Assembly (NCBI GenBank): GCA_903849645.1
Contig: CAINJJ010000037.1
Location: 1-64,000, forward strand
DNA: 64,000 bases
From: an uncultured Acidobacteriaceae bacterium
Lineage (GTDB): Bacteria > Acidobacteriota > Terriglobia > Terriglobales > Acidobacteriaceae
Direction of reading: 5' to 3'
The notes below the pieces were generated by a model. The model worked only from the letters and a program-made list of their open reading frames with translations. It ran no database searches and was not told where the DNA came from. The position numbers were made by a program, and so were the translations under genes. Positions within the stretch are counted from its first letter, which is position 1. The number at the start of each line of letters is the position of its first letter. Shown here one piece after another: positions 16,226 through 24,129 of this stretch.

Positions 16226-16933
16226 TCAAAAGCTCTTCAGCAGTGAGTTGGCCAGCAGGTTCCAGCCGTCGATCATCACAAACAGCAGGATCTTCAGGGG
16301 CGTCGAGACCACCACCGGGGGCAGTTGAAACATGCCGATGGAGGTGGTGACCGCCGCCGTCACCATGTCGATCAAGAGAAACGGGAGAAACAGCACCGCG
16401 CCGATGGCAAAGCCCGCCTTGAGTTCCGACAGGATGTAGGCCGGCACCACCACCCGCATGGGCAGGTCTTCTGGAGTATTGGGCCGGGCCACCTGGCCGG
16501 CGGCGGTGAACAGGGCGAGGTCCTTTTCCCGCGCATAGCGGAGCAGGAACCGCTTGACCGGCTGGGCTCCGCGGTCGATGGCCTCCCAGCCCGTCACCTG
16601 CCCCTGCCGGTAGGGCTCGACGGCCTGCTGGTCCACCTGGTTCAGCACCGGGGTCATCAGAAACCAGGTCATCATCAGCGCCAGACCCAGCAGGGTGGGG
16701 TTGGAGGGTGCGGTCTGCGTCCCCAGCGCCTGACGCAGGAAGTGGAAGACCACCATCAGCCGCACCAGCGGGGTCATGGCCATCAGGATGGCGGGCAGCA
16801 GGGTGATCAGCGTCAGGACAAAGACAATCGTCCAGGGCGTCGAATCGGAGGGGTGCAGCCGGGTGTTGAGATCGGGCAAGAGCGGCATCGCCGCCTGCCC
16901 CGCCATTGCCAGCGCGGCCAGCGAAGCTACCAT
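16226..16933 (-). CDS. fliP: Flagellar export protein FliP
   Basis: 235 residues. A cleavable-type signal segment (about 1-17) precedes membrane segments with FliP motifs: VFVLTLITLLPAILMAMTPLVRL, FHFLRQALGTQTAPSNPTLLGLAL and PAYILSELKAGFAIGAVLFLPFL. FliP is the pentameric channel core. Its start overlaps the fliO stop by 7 bases. Confidence 0.95.
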   Translation of the reverse strand: MVASLAALAMAGQAAMPLLPDLNTRLHPSDSTPWTIVFVLTLITLLPAILMAMTPLVRLMVVFHFLRQALGTQTAPSNPTLLGLALMMTWFLMTPVLNQVDQQAVEPYRQGQVTGWEAIDRGAQPVKRFLLRYAREKDLALFTAAGQVARPNTPEDLPMRVVVPAYILSELKAGFAIGAVLFLPFLLIDMVTAAVTTSIGMFQLPPVVVSTPLKILLFVMIDGWNLLANSLLKSF

Positions 16934-17214
16934 GAGACCCTCGCCGCCGGACGCGACCCCGGACCATTGCCCTGCCTGGAGGTTCCTGGCGGCTCATCCA
17001 GGGAAAAGAAGGCAGGCGCTCCATCGGCCGAAGTTGCGACCAGAATGCGCCGCCCTTCGGCCTCGACCAGCGCCAGGGTCTGGCGCGGGGCCAGGGTGAT
17101 CCGCTCCACCAGTTCGAGTCTTGGCCGCCTCGCCCCTTTTGAGCCCAGCCGCCCCAACAGCCACCCGGCCAGCCCACCGGCCGGAGCTCTCTCCATGGAT
17201 TCAGCGACCTTCAT
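16927..17214 (-). CDS. fliO: FliO-like assembly protein
   Basis: 95 residues directly before fliP. The part LELVERITLAPRQTLALVEAEGRRILVATS (about 33-62) matches the conserved FliO cytoplasmic segment. A proper membrane anchor is not obvious; only a short hydrophobic stretch at 13-23 (GGLAGWLLGRL) is seen, so this form may be peripheral or the start may be mis-set. FliO helps assemble FliP. The call depends on that motif and the order fliO-fliP-fliQ-fliR. Confidence 0.7.
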   Translation of the reverse strand: MKVAESMERAPAGGLAGWLLGRLGSKGARRPRLELVERITLAPRQTLALVEAEGRRILVATSADGAPAFFSLDEPPGTSRQGNGPGSRPAARVSW

Positions 17215-17253
17215 CCCGCGTCTTTCCCTTCCAAGCCTTCGCCCCCGGCCGTT

Positions 17254-17625
17254 TCAGGCCAGCCGCGTCACCCGCACCGCAAGCTGCGAGTCCACCACCT
17301 CAAACTCGCTCCACGCCAGTTGCACGTCGCCGGCCGCCAGAGGCATATCCTCCCCATGCGCCCATTGCGTCCCGATCACCTGGCCAGGCTCAAGGGCCAG
17401 AAGCGTACGGACTCGAAAATCCCTCACCGGCACCGCCACATCCAGCTCCACCGGCAAGCGCGCCACCGGCGGGCTCAGTACGATCGATCCGCCTTCGGTC
17501 GCGGAGCGCGCCTGCGGAACCAGCGCCTGCTCGGCGGCCACCTCCGCGGCCGATGAGTCCGGCGGAGACGGCTGCGCCACCGCGGGTGACAATGGATGGG
17601 CTGTTGTCATTCGCTGAGAAAACAA
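17254..17625 (-). CDS. Second FliN-like SpoA-domain protein
   Basis: 123 residues. The last 70 form a SpoA-type domain (LPVELDVAVPVRDFRVRTLLALEPGQVIGTQ, then AWSEFEVVDSQLAVRVTRLA), related to the FliN at 9.2 kb but lacking its family-typical GLRVTEV ending. The N-terminal 50 residues are Ala/Pro/Ser-rich. It opens the fliO-P-Q-R-flhB-flhA run, 39 bases before fliO. It could be a true second C-ring/FliH-binding subunit or an alternate FliN; which partner it binds cannot be told from sequence. Confidence 0.75.
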   Translation of the reverse strand: MFSQRMTTAHPLSPAVAQPSPPDSSAAEVAAEQALVPQARSATEGGSIVLSPPVARLPVELDVAVPVRDFRVRTLLALEPGQVIGTQWAHGEDMPLAAGDVQLAWSEFEVVDSQLAVRVTRLA

Positions 17626-17728
17626 GCAGAAAGGTGGCCGGAATCGGGTCAGAGAGATTGGAGAAAACTCAGAAAAGGTGCGCGAAAGGGTTGCGATTTC
17701 GCCCCATGAGACCCCCGCACCGCATCAC

Positions 17729-17751
17729 TGGTACACTTGGCAGTGATACCA
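17729..17751. promoter_or_regulatory. Dyad in the fliN-like/pdxS divergent region
   Basis: TGGTACACT and AGTGATACCA form a 9-bp inverted repeat with one bulged A around a TGGC loop, 59 bases before pdxS. It sits in the only spacer between two divergent transcripts and may be a repressor or activator site; no specific regulator is indicated. The 184-base spacer holds no gene. Confidence 0.4.
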
Positions 17752-17809
17752 ATGTGCGGTTTCCACCCTCTCTTATGCTGGAAACCGACCCGGAGCGAGG
17801 TCAAACCCC

Positions 17810-18763
17810 ATGTCGGAATTGAATGAAAACAGGAACCTTAACGCCACCAGCCTGCGCCTGAAGATCGGCCTGGCGGAGATGCTCAAAGGCGGCGTCATCA
17901 TGGATGTGATGAACGTCGAGCAGGCCCGCATCGCCGAAGAGGCCGGGGCCACCTCGGTCATGGCCCTCGAACGTGTGCCTGCCATGATCCGCGCCGAAGG
18001 CGGCGTGGCGCGCATGGCCAAGCCCTCGCTCATCAAGCAGATCATCCAGGCGGTCTCCATTCCCGTGATGGCCAAGGCCCGCATCGGCCACTTTGCCGAA
18101 GCCCAGATTCTCCAGGAGCTCGGCGTCGACTTCATCGACGAGAGCGAAGTGCTGACCCCCGCCGACGAGGCCCACCACATTGACAAGCACGCATTTACCA
18201 CGCCTTTTGTCTGCGGCGCGCGCAACCTGGGCGAGGCCCTGCGCCGCATCGCCGAGGGCGCGGCCATGATCCGGACCAAGGGCGAAGCGGGGACCGGCGA
18301 CGTGGTACACGCCGTGCAGCACATGCGCCAGATCACCAGCGAGATGCGCGCTCTGACGGTGCTCACCGAGCAGGAGCTCTACAAGGCGGCCAAGGATCAC
18401 CAGGCGCCCTACGAGCTGATCCGCATGGTCGCCCAGACGGGCAAGCTGCCCGTGCCCAACTTCTCCGCGGGCGGCATCGCCACTCCGGCCGACGCCTCGC
18501 TCATGATGCAGCTCGGCGCCGAGGCCATCTTTGTCGGCTCCGGCATCTTCATGAAGGAACGCGCCACGCCCCTCGATGTCGAAAACGACCCCAAGGAACG
18601 CGAAGAGGCCGTCTCCCGCGCCAAGGCCATCGTCCAGGCCACCACGCACTACAACGATCCCAAGATCCTCGCCGAAGTGGCAGAGCAGGTCACAGGCACC
18701 ATGAAGGGCCTGGCCGCCGCAGCCATCGAAGAGAGGGACCTGCTTCAAACCCGCGGCTGGTAG
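17810..18763 (+). CDS. pdxS: Pyridoxal 5'-phosphate synthase subunit PdxS
   Basis: 317 residues of the PdxS/SNZ TIM barrel, slightly longer than the usual 290-300 at the N-terminus. Signature stretches include [67 protein letters not shown] and [20 protein letters not shown]. PdxS condenses ribose 5-phosphate, glyceraldehyde 3-phosphate and ammonia to PLP, with ammonia from PdxT. pdxT lies 1.6 kb downstream on the same strand instead of adjacent. Confidence 0.97.
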   Translation: MSELNENRNLNATSLRLKIGLAEMLKGGVIMDVMNVEQARIAEEAGATSVMALERVPAMIRAEGGVARMAKPSLIKQIIQAVSIPVMAKARIGHFAEAQILQELGVDFIDESEVLTPADEAHHIDKHAFTTPFVCGARNLGEALRRIAEGAAMIRTKGEAGTGDVVHAVQHMRQITSEMRALTVLTEQELYKAAKDHQAPYELIRMVAQTGKLPVPNFSAGGIATPADASLMMQLGAEAIFVGSGIFMKERATPLDVENDPKEREEAVSRAKAIVQATTHYNDPKILAEVAEQVTGTMKGLAAAAIEERDLLQTRGW

Positions 18764-18766
18764 CCG

Positions 18767-18822
18767 CCACCTGCGGTGGGGCCAACGGCTCGCTCCACCT
18801 ACGGTGGGGCCATCAGCTCGCT
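18767..18822. repeat. Tandem 28-bp repeat with internal hairpins
   Basis: Two abutting 28-base units (18767-18794 and 18795-18822) differ at about three positions. Each begins CCACCTNCGGTGG, a small palindrome, and ends GCTCGCT; a partial third tail (CTTCGCTCGC) follows. It starts 3 bases after the pdxS stop and may act as a transcript-end structure or be a REP-like element. Confidence 0.7.
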
Positions 18823-18942
18823 CTTCGCTCGCATGATCCTTTTTGCTTTACCCCGATGCGGCGGCCTTTTGACTTGGTCAAAGCTGCGTTCGGCCGCCAC
18901 GCACGATACAGGCGGCCGAAGGCAAAGCTGAACCCTCCACGG

Positions 18943-19392
18943 TCAGAGAATGTTCCACACCCGGTATTTGGCGTGGGTGTCGTCCACAATCTGTGTTTGA
19001 GCCAGTAAATCCTGCTTCCAACCGCTCTTCGGGGCTTTCTTCACCGTCACCACCAGCATCAGGTAGTCCTTGCTCTTGGCATTGGCAATGTCCTGATCGC
19101 TCGGGCGGGCGCCCGGCACCCCGTTGTCAGGATGACAATGCCAGTCCGCCACAATCACATACCCTGCATCCTTGTGGTCCGGAACCGGCGTCAGAATGAT
19201 TCCGGTCGCCTGTCCCTTCTTCTCCTTGGTTCTGTACTCGCCGCTGGCTTCGCTGAAGTAGATCCAGCCACCGTACTCGCAGCTTTCGGCCTGTGTCTTG
19301 TCCCAGGCGCCGATGATTCCGTCCCGGACGTGCTTGCTGGCAAGAATGGTCGCCGGCGAAATGACAGCATTTCCCACGGTCTTGGTGAGCAT
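18943..19392 (-). CDS. JAMM/DUF4329-like metal-site protein
   Basis: 149 residues from the ATG at 19392. A JAMM-type motif is visible: glutamate in CEYGGWIYF (E39), then WHCHP (H85, H87) and S98-x2-D101 in ARPSDQD. This pattern binds zinc in deubiquitinase-like peptidases; the short form resembles DUF4329, which also occurs at the ends of RHS/YD-repeat toxins. Here it stands alone, on the opposite strand to pdxS, so a role as protease, decayed effector or housekeeping enzyme cannot be decided. Longer starts up to 19473 are possible but low-complexity. Confidence 0.6.
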   Translation of the reverse strand: MLTKTVGNAVISPATILASKHVRDGIIGAWDKTQAESCEYGGWIYFSEASGEYRTKEKKGQATGIILTPVPDHKDAGYVIVADWHCHPDNGVPGARPSDQDIANAKSKDYLMLVVTVKKAPKSGWKQDLLAQTQIVDDTHAKYRVWNIL

Positions 19393-19613
19393 AGGTCCTG
19401 ACCTCGCTTGGCCGCGCGTCCGGAGTTCTTGGGGAAGTTCCGTTAAGGGGCGCGGCTCCCCGCCAGCATACAACGAGTCTTGTTGACTTTGAAGAAAATT
19501 TGATGGAGATCACCCGCTCCGGGGCCCCCTCCCATCTTCTATCCAACGAAGAGAAACAGCTGCACAGCCAGCGAATAGCGAGCCCTCGGCCTTACCGCAG
19601 GTGGTCGACATCG

Positions 19614-19641
19614 CTATATGACTAGTGATATGACTATATGA
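19614..19641 (+). promoter_or_regulatory. Putative operator of the Phd/VapC pair
   Basis: The direct repeat ATATGACTA occurs at 19616-19624 and 19629-19637, 13 bases apart, ending just before the AGGAG ribosome site of the antitoxin gene. Type II antitoxins usually repress their own promoter through such repeats. AT-rich compared with the surroundings. Confidence 0.5.
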
Positions 19642-19653
19642 GGAGATTCAACA

Positions 19654-19923
19654 ATGACCTGGCAGGTCTATGAAGCGAAGGCCCGTTTCAGCGAACTGCT
19701 TCAAACCGCCGCTACCCATGGCCCGCAGATAGTCACCAGCCGCGGTGTAGAAAAAGCTGTCCTCGTATCCATCGAGGAATGGCGGCACCTGAAGGAAACG
19801 GCGCGCCAGACGCTGCCCGACCCGCTCCTCGACCCCGCAGGGCCGCACGATATTGCTCTGCCTCCCCGGCGTCCCGTACTCCAACTCCGCCCCTTCCGCT
19901 TTGACGACGAAGACCAGCCGTGA
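19654..19923 (+). CDS. Phd/YefM-family antitoxin
   Basis: 89 residues. The N-terminal half matches the Phd/YefM DNA-binding fold: WQVYEAKARFSELLQTAATHGPQIVTSRGVEKAVLVSIEEW. The C-terminal third (PPRRPVLQLRPFRFDDEDQP) is a proline-rich, acidic toxin-binding tail. It has a good AGGAG ribosome site and overlaps the toxin gene by 4 bases (GTGA). It would neutralise the PIN toxin and repress the pair. Confidence 0.9.
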   Translation: MTWQVYEAKARFSELLQTAATHGPQIVTSRGVEKAVLVSIEEWRHLKETARQTLPDPLLDPAGPHDIALPPRRPVLQLRPFRFDDEDQP

Positions 19924-20345
19924 AGTACCTGCTCGACACCAACGTAGTCTCCGAATTACGCAAACCCCGTCCACATGGAGCGGTACTCGCTTGGCGGTGC
20001 TCCGTCCAGTTGCATCAGATCGCTATCCCAGCCATCGTCCTCGCCGAAGCGCAGACTGGCATTGAACTCACGCGCAAACAGTATCCTGAGAAGGCTGCGG
20101 AGTTGGAGCTCTGGGTGGACCACCTGCAAAGCCACTACACGATTCTCCCCGCTGACGCTGCGATCTTCCGAGAGTGGGCGCGTCTCATGCTCGGCCACTC
20201 CTCCGACCTCACCGCTGAGGCAATGATCGCCGCCACCGCCCTTATCCTCGGGCTGACCGTCGTCACTCGCAACACCCGCGACTTCCACATCTTCCAGGTT
20301 CCCGTCTTCAACCCCTTCCACTTCAAGCCAGAAGAGGCCTCTTGA
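19920..20345 (+). CDS. VapC-family PIN-domain toxin
   Basis: 141 residues, GTG start overlapping the antitoxin stop. PIN nuclease residues are present: D6 (MKYLLDTNVVSEL), E43 (VLAEAQTG), an acidic E100 in LTAEAMIAATA where aspartate is more usual, and D121 (VVTRNTRDF). VapC toxins cleave tRNA or rRNA. Its stop codon overlaps the TTG start of pdxT (TTGA), so the toxin is translationally coupled to a vitamin B6 gene. Confidence 0.9.
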   Translation: MKYLLDTNVVSELRKPRPHGAVLAWRCSVQLHQIAIPAIVLAEAQTGIELTRKQYPEKAAELELWVDHLQSHYTILPADAAIFREWARLMLGHSSDLTAEAMIAATALILGLTVVTRNTRDFHIFQVPVFNPFHFKPEEAS

Positions 20346-20932
20346 CCCCTGAGCCCACTCCCCGCATCGGCGTCCTCGCCATCCAGGGCGACTACGCCGC
20401 TCATGCCTCGGCCCTGGCTGACTCCGGCGCCCAGCCTGTCGAGGTGCGCCGGCCCGACCAGTTGGCCGGACTCGATGCCCTGGTGCTGCCCGGCGGCGAG
20501 TCGACCACGATTCTGCTCTTTCTGGAGAAACTCAACTTCTTTGCAGAGCTGGGGCAGTTTTGCGCCAGCCACCCCGTCTTCGGCACCTGTGCCGGAGCCA
20601 TCCTGCTGGCGCGCGAGGTCCTGAATCCGTCACAACGCTCCTTGGGATTGCTGGATGCCGTGGTCGAGCGCAACGCCTATGGCCGCCAGATTGACTCTGC
20701 AATCCTCACCGCAGAGACCGCCCTCTCCGGCGGCCCGCTGGAGATGGTCTTTATCCGCGCTCCCCGGATTCTGGAAGTGGGCCCTGAGGTTGAGGTGCTG
20801 GCCCGCCGCGATGGCTTCCCCGTGCTGGTGCGGCAGGGGCGCATTCTGGCCGCCACGTTTCATCCGGAACTGTCCGCCGACCATCGCGTCCACAAGCTGT
20901 TTGTCCAGTCCGTGACTGCCCCGCGCCCTTAA
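20342..20932 (+). CDS. pdxT: PLP synthase glutaminase subunit PdxT
   Basis: 196 residues of the class I glutaminase fold. GVLAIQGDYAAH begins the domain; the PGGEST loop (50-55), catalytic C83 (VFGTCAGAILLA) and H174/E176 (FHPELSADHRVH) complete the triad. It releases ammonia from glutamine to PdxS. The start is a TTG at 20342 overlapping the vapC stop; no better start is present before the conserved RIGVLAIQGD. Expression therefore seems linked to the toxin gene or to readthrough from pdxS. Confidence 0.95.
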   Translation: MTPEPTPRIGVLAIQGDYAAHASALADSGAQPVEVRRPDQLAGLDALVLPGGESTTILLFLEKLNFFAELGQFCASHPVFGTCAGAILLAREVLNPSQRSLGLLDAVVERNAYGRQIDSAILTAETALSGGPLEMVFIRAPRILEVGPEVEVLARRDGFPVLVRQGRILAATFHPELSADHRVHKLFVQSVTAPRP

Positions 20933-21047
20933 GAGATGTTCACCCCACTTCACGAAATTTCCGCTTCGCGCTCCACCGGGGCCATCCCTGTCGGACTCCG
21001 GTGCGTCCAAGCAGGTGTAAGCGTCATCTAAGCAAAATCGAGGCCCC

Positions 21048-21812
21048 ATGCCCGTCACCTTTACGCATTCCCCGGCGCAAACGGAGCGGAAAGACCCCGG
21101 AATCGGGGGCAAGCCTCCGCTGGATCGCCGTCCGACGGGTGGCGGTGGCGGCGGCGGGGATGACGACTGGCAGAGCCCAGGGCACGGCCCCCGCGAACTG
21201 CTCATGCGGGTCCGCTTTTTCGTCTTCTCGGCTCTCGCCGCCGACATGATCTTTTTCGCCGTTCTGGTAGCCATCTTCTTTGCCCGTCAGGCGGGAACCC
21301 ACATGGACCCGCGCACCCACCTGCAGGTCGGGGACTGGCATCCCGTGCTGCTGCCCCCCATCCTTTACCTCAACACAGCGGCCCTGTTGCTCAGCAGCGT
21401 CACCATGGAAGTGGCCCGCCACAGCATCTTCCGCGAGATCGACGTTCTGGAAGAGTGGCTTGGGCTGGGTCGGCCCGCGCTGCGCCGCACCTTGCCCTGG
21501 GTAGCCGCCACACTGGCTCTGGGCTCGCTGTTCCTCGCCGGGCAATGGATGGCCTGGCAGCAGTTGACCGCCCAGGGATTCGCCTTTGACACGCATTCCA
21601 CGCCGGCCAGCTACTTCTTCTATCTCATAACCGGCCTTCATGCCGGCCATCTGCTCTTTGGCGTCGTCGCGCTGCTCTTGTGCCTCTGCGTACTGGGCTG
21701 GCTCAAACGCGTTGAATTCCGCCAGATTGCCGTCGATGTCACGGCCTGGTACTGGCACACCATGGGAGCGGCCTGGCTGCTGCTGCTGGCCGTGCTGGCG
21801 CTGGGGCAATAG
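21048..21812 (+). CDS. Heme-copper oxidase subunit III family protein
   Basis: 254 residues with a Gly/Asp-rich N-terminal tail (about 28-45) and five membrane segments from about 55. Typical subunit III sequences are present: YFFYLITGLHAGHLLFGVV and DVTAWYWHTMGAAWLLLL. Subunit III supports proton uptake in cytochrome oxidases. No subunit I, II or IV gene is adjacent, so it either serves an oxidase encoded elsewhere or is an extra copy. Placed 115 bases after pdxT. Confidence 0.85.
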   Translation: MPVTFTHSPAQTERKDPGIGGKPPLDRRPTGGGGGGGDDDWQSPGHGPRELLMRVRFFVFSALAADMIFFAVLVAIFFARQAGTHMDPRTHLQVGDWHPVLLPPILYLNTAALLLSSVTMEVARHSIFREIDVLEEWLGLGRPALRRTLPWVAATLALGSLFLAGQWMAWQQLTAQGFAFDTHSTPASYFFYLITGLHAGHLLFGVVALLLCLCVLGWLKRVEFRQIAVDVTAWYWHTMGAAWLLLLAVLALGQ

Positions 21813-21816
21813 TGCC

Positions 21817-22869
21817 CTAACGGCTCCTGTTCTTGACCGCCTTCGTCTGGCCTTCAGCCTGGGCTGTCAGGGTGAATTCATCCTTGGCCTCCACCCTCAG
21901 GCCCGTGGCATCCGGGTCCTTCACCTTCCACATCACGGCGTGAAGCCGGTGAGCGCTCACATCCAGCGTGAGGTAGTGATACACCGGAAAGGCCGTATCC
22001 CGGTAGAGATCTTCATCGCCCCGCAACAGCACCGGATACGGCTCCGCTCCCCCGCCCCCGGTAATGACATATTCCACCCCAAGCCGCTCAAACCGCTCAT
22101 AGTTGTGAATGTGTCCGTTGAAGACCACGACCCTGGCTCGAAGCCGGCCCACCCGCGCTTCCAGGATCTCTCGCAGATCGAGCGCGTCTTTCGAGGGCAG
22201 ATTCACAAACAATTGCGACTGGCGATCCGCCATCCATGGAATGTGATACAGGATGAGCAAAAACTCTACCTGTTTAGGCAGATGATCGAGTTGCGCGGCA
22301 AACCACCTTGCCTGGGGGCTGGCTTTGCCGGGCGCCGATCGCATGTCGAGGGAAATCACCTCCACGCTGCCCAGCAGCGCCGAGTAGTAGCGATGGCCGG
22401 CTATCTGGGGGAAGTTCTTGAGGTAGTTGGCAATTCCCTGCTCTTCGCCGCCGTAGATTTCGTGATTTCCAATGGTGGGCAATTGCAAAAGATTGCCCTC
22501 GCGCCAGGCCGCGGTCTCCTTTTGAAATACCTGCCAGTCGTTGCTGTTGGCGCCTGTGTACGGCGTGTCGCCCGTGAGCAGCAATGCCGCAGGATGCTCG
22601 GCCGCCACCCTCTCCGCCAGCCATTTGCGAATCCGTGGATTGGTGCCCCTGGTCACGCTCGGGTCTGTGAACCGCGAATCCCCATAGGCAACCAGGCGCA
22701 GCGGCGCAGCGGAGGCAAATTGCGCGAACGTCAATGTGGGTTTGGAGTCGGGAGGGCCAGCGGCGGCAGGAAATGCGCAGGCGGCCAGGAAAAGCAGCAC
22801 CATGGCTCGCGCCCAGATGCTCAAAATGCCAAAGCACCGTGCCAGTATGAAGCGGGTTAAGACGTTCAC
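21817..22869 (-). CDS. Exported metallophosphoesterase
   Basis: 350 residues with an N-terminal signal-like hydrophobic segment (about 16-37, ending in AAA). Calcineurin-type metal motifs are in order: GDSR (where D-x-H is usual), GDTPY, GNHE, a YHIP histidine and GHIHNYER. The GDSR variant is a known deviation in some exported members. Substrate unknown; phosphomonoester, diester or nucleotide are all possible. It is convergent with the oxidase subunit gene, 4 bases apart. Confidence 0.85.
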   Translation of the reverse strand: MNVLTRFILARCFGILSIWARAMVLLFLAACAFPAAAGPPDSKPTLTFAQFASAAPLRLVAYGDSRFTDPSVTRGTNPRIRKWLAERVAAEHPAALLLTGDTPYTGANSNDWQVFQKETAAWREGNLLQLPTIGNHEIYGGEEQGIANYLKNFPQIAGHRYYSALLGSVEVISLDMRSAPGKASPQARWFAAQLDHLPKQVEFLLILYHIPWMADRQSQLFVNLPSKDALDLREILEARVGRLRARVVVFNGHIHNYERFERLGVEYVITGGGGAEPYPVLLRGDEDLYRDTAFPVYHYLTLDVSAHRLHAVMWKVKDPDATGLRVEAKDEFTLTAQAEGQTKAVKNRSR

Positions 22870-22958
22870 GGCCTCAGACTACCACCCCGCCAAAGTTCCA
22901 TCCGGTGAGATCAGCAGGGCTCACGCCTTAAAGCGATCCTCACGTGGGATGTGAGGCG

Positions 22959-23267
22959 CTAGGCCGCGTGGATATGAAGAAGGGCCCTGCACCGCTCGGC
23001 AAAGGTCGGCACTTCCGGACATTCAAAATAGACCTGCCTGTTGAGCGCCATCAGCAACTGAACCGCTGCCAGTTGGTCGTTTTCCGCTGAGAACGAGCTC
23101 CCGTGGTGGACAAACTCGTCCGTCAGGTATTCGATCGCATGACCCAGGATCTCCAGGGCGTGGCCGGCTTGCGGTGTGATGCGGCGGCGGCGGGCGGCGG
23201 AGCGGGTCAGGGAAGCTGCCGACGGGGGGGCGGGGATGGAGAAACCGTGGGTTGCAATGGTCGCCAT
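22959..23267 (-). CDS. Small conserved-looking hypothetical protein
   Basis: 102 residues from the ATG at 23267. After a Ser/Ala/Arg-rich start, residues from about 30 form a protein-like helical region: ITPQAGHALEILGHAIEYLTDE and QLLMALNRQVYFECPEVP. I do not recognise a named family. Codon use and absence of low complexity suggest a real gene; it stands alone, divergent from nuoA. No membrane segment or catalytic motif is seen. Confidence 0.55.
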   Translation of the reverse strand: MATIATHGFSIPAPPSAASLTRSAARRRRITPQAGHALEILGHAIEYLTDEFVHHGSSFSAENDQLAAVQLLMALNRQVYFECPEVPTFAERCRALLHIHAA

Positions 23268-23723
23268 GCTGCTAATCCTCTCCCACATCATCGGCACGAT
23301 GGTTCCTCACTTCACGTAACAAAGGTACTCTCTCCCGAAAATGAACAACACGTCATATCGAGCCAATACGGGAAGTTAGATGACAGGTGGCACAGCACAT
23401 CCAAAGCGCAGCGAATATAACAAGCTTTCACGCCCTCCACATTGCGCCAGGTCAAAGAGCGAACCATCCCATCATTTCTCTCAATTCCAACGATTTCGCT
23501 CCAAAATGACGATGAAATGCCGCTGAAATCCTGCCAAATGGCTTCCATCCGCCTCGCTTGCCGTCCTCCGTTGCATCCAGGAATGGCCAGCCAACGCCTC
23601 CTTTGCCTTGACGGGACGAGGCTGAAAACCTAATCTCAAACGAGCATCCTTTTTGCGACGAAGCGATGGGCGGCTTCGCTGAGCCGGGTGCAATCTTGCT
23701 TTGCTCTTCTGGACGTGGCTCTG
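23268..23723. other. nuo upstream region
   Basis: About 456 bases of lower GC than the flanks, with no credible gene. Its right end holds the nuo promoter candidate and an 80-base leader; frames on either strand here lack ribosome sites and family likeness. Confidence 0.6.
23608..23636 (+). promoter_or_regulatory. Vegetative-type promoter of the nuo operon
   Basis: TTGACG (23608-23613), 17 bases, TAATCT (23631-23636): four to five of six matches in each hexamer at ideal spacing. The transcript would start near 23643, about 80 bases before nuoA. Confidence 0.6.
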
Positions 23724-24128
23724 ATGATTCCCTACCACTGGCAATATCTTCCGCTTCTGCTGCAAATCCTTGCCGCATTTGGACTTGGGCTGGGAATGGT
23801 GGTCGCCTCATGGTTTGTGGGCCGGCATCACAACACCGCCACCAAGCTGGCCGCCTACGAGTGCGGCATTGTCGCAGTCGGCGACGCTCGCGGCCGTTTC
23901 AGCGTCCGCTACTACATGGTGGCCATGCTCTTCATTCTGTTCGACGTGGAAGCGGTCTTCATGATGCCCTGGGCGGTGGTCTACCGCAAGCTGCCCGCCC
24001 TTACGGGCTGCTCTCCCATGTTCGGCTTCTGGGAGATGCTGGTTTATCTGGGATTCGTGGCCGTCGGGCTCTACTATATTGTGCGCAAGGGCATCCTGAA
24101 CTGGAGCCAGGACAAGGCGGATCTCTAG
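23724..24128 (+). CDS. nuoA: NADH-quinone oxidoreductase subunit A
   Basis: 134 residues from the ATG at 23724 (MIPYHWQYLPLLLQIL). Three membrane segments and the family motifs YECGI (KLAAYECGIVAVGDARGRFSVRYY) and FILFDVEAVFMMPWA are present. NuoA is a small membrane subunit near the quinone tunnel of complex I. nuoC begins 1 base after its stop; the usual nuoB between them is missing. Confidence 0.95.
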   Translation: MIPYHWQYLPLLLQILAAFGLGLGMVVASWFVGRHHNTATKLAAYECGIVAVGDARGRFSVRYYMVAMLFILFDVEAVFMMPWAVVYRKLPALTGCSPMFGFWEMLVYLGFVAVGLYYIVRKGILNWSQDKADL

Positions 24129-24129
24129 C

